Assembly (NCBI GenBank): GCA_946478975.1
Contig: CAMLEO010000076.1
Location: 1-25,697 of the forward strand
Source: an uncultured Steroidobacter sp.
GTDB taxonomy: Bacteria > Pseudomonadota > Gammaproteobacteria > Steroidobacterales > Steroidobacteraceae
Direction: 5' to 3'
DNA: 25,697 bases
Part shown: positions 23,080 to 25,697 of the stretch, one piece after another
Layout: each line of letters begins with the position of its first letter
Position numbering within the stretch: position 1 is the first letter of the stretch
The notes under the pieces: generated by a model
What the model was told of the DNA's origin: nothing
What the model saw: the letters and a program-made list of their open reading frames with translations, nothing else
The model's database searches: none
Translations under genes and position numbers: made by a program

Positions 23080-23961
23080 TCAGACAAAACGGCCCTGGTC
23101 GACCTTCGCCATCCAGCTGCGGCTGTCGGCAGAAATCACTTCTTCACACGCGCGTACGAATTCGGACCATTCCGGCGACGGCGCACTCTTGCCCGACGCG
23201 CGCCAGCCATCGACCAGGTCCTGCAATTCATGGACAGCGGCGAGCGCGGTGGTTGCACGTAATTCATAGCGACTGCCCGCCGCGTAGGCCGCGACGCCGC
23301 CGACCATCGTGGTGAGCACAGCGATCCACGCCCCAAGCACGGCTTCGCGAGCTGAAAATATCGTCGCCGCCGCGCCCAGAGCCGCAGTGATGACGACCAG
23401 CACGATCTGGATCCAATGAAACAACAGCGCGCGTCGGCTGCTGTCTGTAGCGTATTCGTAGTACCGCTCGATCTGGCGATCGACGCGACGGTGCAAATAC
23501 AACTCGTCATTCAACGGCGGCGGCAGCGGCTGCGACATCGGGCTGACATCCACTTCGCCTGCCATGTCCCGCGCCCAGTCGACGATGTTGCCGACCTTGG
23601 TGCGCAATTGTTCCAAGGCCTGCTCGCCGACGTAAGGAGCGGCGCCGGCGCGATACGCATAAATTTCCGACTTGATGCCTTCCGACACGCAGCGCGAGCG
23701 CTGCCATTTGCGCGCTTCGTCCGGCCGCAGGAATTTTCGACTCAGCACTGCGACCGCAAGCAATGCGAACACGCCGCACGCGCCGACGCAGCGCCTGGCC
23801 GTGCTCTCCAGCGCCACCGCCAGCGTCTGCAGACCGACGCCACCGAAGATCAGCACCAGCACCACCGTGCGCCACCACGCCCGGCGCGCTCGCAGCTTCG
23901 TCGCCGTGCGGGCCCAGCTGGCGTGCTGTCTCCACAAGGACTGCAGCACTTGCTCGCTCAC
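23080..23961 (-). CDS. SLATT/DUF4231-type membrane protein
   Basis: The 293-residue protein has two membrane hairpins. The first is at about 32-52 and 58-74, with the following helix 'RKWQRSRCVSEGIKSEIYAYRAGAAPY', which matches the core of DUF4231/SLATT proteins. The second hairpin is at about 182-203 and 207-227, preceded by 'RVDRQIERYYEYATDSSRRA' and followed by a helix ('YELRATTALAAVHELQDL'). SLATT proteins are predicted membrane effectors in some nucleotide-signal conflict systems, but here no cyclase, nuclease or TIR partner is adjacent. AAAGGAGG lies so close to GTG 23967 that GTG 23961 fits better as the start. The gene is divergent from the ABC exporter and convergent with the DMT transporter. 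Confidence 0.78.
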   Translation of the reverse strand: MSEQVLQSLWRQHASWARTATKLRARRAWWRTVVLVLIFGGVGLQTLAVALESTARRCVGACGVFALLAVAVLSRKFLRPDEARKWQRSRCVSEGIKSEIYAYRAGAAPYVGEQALEQLRTKVGNIVDWARDMAGEVDVSPMSQPLPPPLNDELYLHRRVDRQIERYYEYATDSSRRALLFHWIQIVLVVITAALGAAATIFSAREAVLGAWIAVLTTMVGGVAAYAAGSRYELRATTALAAVHELQDLVDGWRASGKSAPSPEWSEFVRACEEVISADSRSWMAKVDQGRFV

Positions 23962-24098
23962 CGCCACCTCCTTTGGAAAGTTGCTTTGAGGACCGGCGCC
24001 GGCCGGGAATTGAACCTTGCGGGCGTTACGCAGGAACTTTTATGGATTCATGACGCGGCGGAAATTGCGCGATGCGCCGACCGACGCACCGATCTCTC

Positions 24099-24104
24099 TA
24101 TAAT
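24099..24104 (+). promoter_or_regulatory. Consensus -10 box upstream of the ABC transporter operon
   Basis: TATAAT is a perfect sigma-70 -10 box, 52 bases before the GTG start at 24156. The -35 region at 24076-24081 (GCCGAC) is a poor match, so the promoter may need an activator or an UP element. Confidence 0.5.
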
Positions 24105-24155
24105 GCGCCCGGCCTTCCCTGCGGCGACTTCGGGTCAGAAGAAATTGGAGCCCGT

Positions 24156-25079
24156 GTGCAACCGATCATCTCCGTCAACAACCTGGTGAAAACCTACGCC
24201 TCCGGCTTCCAGGCCCTGAAGGGCGTGGATCTGGACATCCGCCGCGGTGAAATCTTCGCGCTGCTCGGGCCCAACGGCGCCGGCAAGACCACACTGATCA
24301 GCATCATCTGCGGCATCGTCAACGCCACGTCCGGCAGCGTCACAGCCGACGGGCACGACATCCGACGCGACTATCGCGCGGCGCGCGCAAAAATCGGGCT
24401 GGTGCCGCAGGAGCTGACCAGCGACGCCTTCGAAAGCGTGTGGGCGACGGTGAATTTCAGCCGCGGCCTGTTCGGCAAACCGCCCAATCCCGCGCACCTC
24501 GAAAAAGTGCTCAAGGATCTGTCGCTGTGGGACAAGAAGGACAGCATGATCCTGTCGCTGTCGGGCGGTATGAAACGCCGCGTGATGATTGCGAAGGCGC
24601 TGGCGCACGAGCCGCAGATCCTGTTTCTCGACGAACCGACGGCGGGCGTCGACGTGGAATTGCGTCGTGATATGTGGGAGATGGTGCGCGCCCTGCGCGA
24701 GAGCGGCGTCACGATCATTCTCACCACCCATTACATCGAAGAAGCCGAAGAGATGGCCGACCGCATCGGCGTCATCAGCAAAGGCGAGATCATCCTGGTC
24801 GAGGACAAGAAAGTGCTGATGCGCAAGCTCGGCCGCAAACAACTGACGTTGTATCTCCAGACTCCGCTGCAGCAGATCCCGGCGCCGCTGGCGCATCGTC
24901 AGCTGGAGCTGTCGGCCGACGGCATGCAGCTCACATATACGTTCGACACGCAGGCGGACGCGACCGGCATCGCCAGCCTGCTGCGGCAATTGAACGAGCA
25001 AGGCATCGACTTCAAAGACCTGCACACCAGCGAAAGCTCGCTGGAAGAAATCTTCGTCAGCCTGGTGCACCAACGATGA
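24156..25079 (+). CDS. yadG: ABC exporter ATP-binding protein, YadG-like
   Basis: The 307-residue ATPase powers an ABC-2 exporter. Walker A is 'GPNGAGKT' (38-45), the Q-loop is in 'LVPQEL', the signature is 'LSGGMKRR' (135-142), Walker B is 'ILFLDE' (155-160), '[14 protein letters not shown]' follows, and the H-loop is His192 in '[11 protein letters not shown]'. Length and the C-terminal end ('[13 protein letters not shown]') match E. coli YadG (308). GTG 24156 is chosen because GGAG (24147-24150) is five bases upstream; an upstream in-frame ATG at 24072 lies before the -10 box. The stop overlaps the start of the permease gene (ATGA). The exported substrate of YadGH is not established. Confidence 0.93.
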   Translation: MQPIISVNNLVKTYASGFQALKGVDLDIRRGEIFALLGPNGAGKTTLISIICGIVNATSGSVTADGHDIRRDYRAARAKIGLVPQELTSDAFESVWATVNFSRGLFGKPPNPAHLEKVLKDLSLWDKKDSMILSLSGGMKRRVMIAKALAHEPQILFLDEPTAGVDVELRRDMWEMVRALRESGVTIILTTHYIEEAEEMADRIGVISKGEIILVEDKKVLMRKLGRKQLTLYLQTPLQQIPAPLAHRQLELSADGMQLTYTFDTQADATGIASLLRQLNEQGIDFKDLHTSESSLEEIFVSLVHQR

Positions 25080-25697
25080 ACACCTACGGCGTTCGCGCGA
25101 TTTATTACTTCGAGCTGGCCCGCTGGTTTCGCACCCTGGTGCAGAGCCTGCTGTCGCCGGTCATTTCCACGTCGCTGTATTTCGTCGTGTTCGGCGCCGC
25201 CATCGGCTCGCGCATGGCGCAGATCGAAGGCGTGAGCTACGGCGCGTTCATCGTGCCCGGCCTGATCATGCTGTCGGTGCTGACCGAAAGCATTTCCAAC
25301 GCATCTTTCGGCATCTACATGCCGCGCTATTCGGGGACGATTTATGAAGTGCTGTCGGCGCCGATCTCGCCGATGGAAATCGTGATCGGCTACGTCGGTG
25401 CGGCGGCCACGAAGTCGATGATGCTCGGCCTGGTGATCCTCGCGACGGCGCGGCTGTTCGTGCCTTTCAGCATCATGCATCCGGTGTGGATGGTGTCGTT
25501 CCTGATCCTGACCTCGCTCACGTTCAGCCTGTTCGGCTTCATCATCGGCATCTGGGCCAGCGGCTGGGAGAAGCTGCAGATCATTCCCATCATGGTCGTG
25601 ACTCCGCTCGCGTTCCTGGGCGGCAGCTTTTATTCCATCAGCATGCTGCCGCCGCTGTGGCAGAAGATCACGCTGTTCAATCCGGTCGTGTACCTGA
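25076..25697 (+). CDS. yadH: ABC-2 type permease, YadH-like (3' end cut by window)
   Basis: Translation from the ATG at 25076, whose A is directly followed by the ATPase gene's TGA, gives 207 residues before the window ends. The sequence begins '[20 protein letters not shown]' and continues into hydrophobic segments ('[15 protein letters not shown]', '[18 protein letters not shown]', '[14 protein letters not shown]', '[16 protein letters not shown]'). The '[19 protein letters not shown]' loop and '[19 protein letters not shown]' are hallmarks of ABC-2 permeases, and both fit YadH. With the upstream ATPase it forms one inner-membrane exporter. The open frame continues past the edge, with about 45-50 residues expected beyond it. 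Confidence 0.93.
   Translation, partial: MNTYGVRAIYYFELARWFRTLVQSLLSPVISTSLYFVVFGAAIGSRMAQIEGVSYGAFIVPGLIMLSVLTESISNASFGIYMPRYSGTIYEVLSAPISPMEIVIGYVGAAATKSMMLGLVILATARLFVPFSIMHPVWMVSFLILTSLTFSLFGFIIGIWASGWEKLQIIPIMVVTPLAFLGGSFYSISMLPPLWQKITLFNPVVYL

Noticed and set aside
24135..25073. A 312-codon minus-strand open frame, with similar long ones at 973-1617 and 16542-17594
   Set aside because: They are antisense to yadG-like, purT and the RDD fusion gene, which are certain. They have no domain pattern or good ribosome site.
1..25697. tRNA, rRNA, CRISPR arrays, insertion sequences, phage or integron features
   Set aside because: Read on both strands; no cloverleaf, regularly spaced repeat, transposase or integrase pattern was seen.

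Overview
The window is a GC-rich, gene-dense stretch of bacterial chromosome with 26 supported protein genes; the first and last are cut by the window edges. PurT, YihG-like, ElaA, YadG/YadH-like and SRAP proteins together point to a gammaproteobacterium. Many exported and lipoprotein genes and a large propeller-amidohydrolase suggest an environmental lineage, perhaps near Xanthomonadales, Nevskiales or Steroidobacteraceae; that placement is inference. I see no tRNA, rRNA, CRISPR array, insertion sequence, integrase or phage gene, and no gene-free gap longer than 300 bases.

Layout. 1-6.3 kb: the tail of an EcsC-family gene, purT, a 1077-residue exported beta-propeller/amidohydrolase, an exported RidA-like protein and a GNAT acetyltransferase. 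6.3-9.1 kb: two small lipoproteins facing away from each other, an exported triple peptidoglycan-binding protein followed by the only canonical rho-independent terminator seen, and a glycine-zipper envelope protein. 9.1-13.8 kb: a bluB and sulfotransferase pair, a stand-alone UBP-type zinc finger, a yihG-like acyltransferase, a DUF4159 protein and elaA.

13.8-17.9 kb is the most unusual part. An intact but much shortened fimbrial-usher-like lipoprotein is transcribed away from a three-gene set: an ECF-type sigma factor, a small membrane protein that is probably its anti-sigma partner, and an exported bactofilin-like/RDD membrane fusion. 17.9-25.7 kb: a YfcE-type phosphoesterase coupled to an SRAP-family protein lacking three of the four usual active-site residues, an exported esterase, an arginase and YVTN-propeller pair, a DMT exporter, a SLATT/DUF4231 membrane protein, and the start of a YadGH-type ABC exporter.

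The window is not one pathway. The recurring theme is the cell envelope: lipoproteins, peptidoglycan binding, lipid acylation, usher-like barrel, envelope-type sigma module and transporters. Genes are packed tightly; three tail-to-tail pairs overlap by 9-14 bases, and two other convergent junctions hold 12-bp hairpins without a U tract. The divergent 10.9-11.15 kb gap carries a pair of near-identical palindromes that look like operators.
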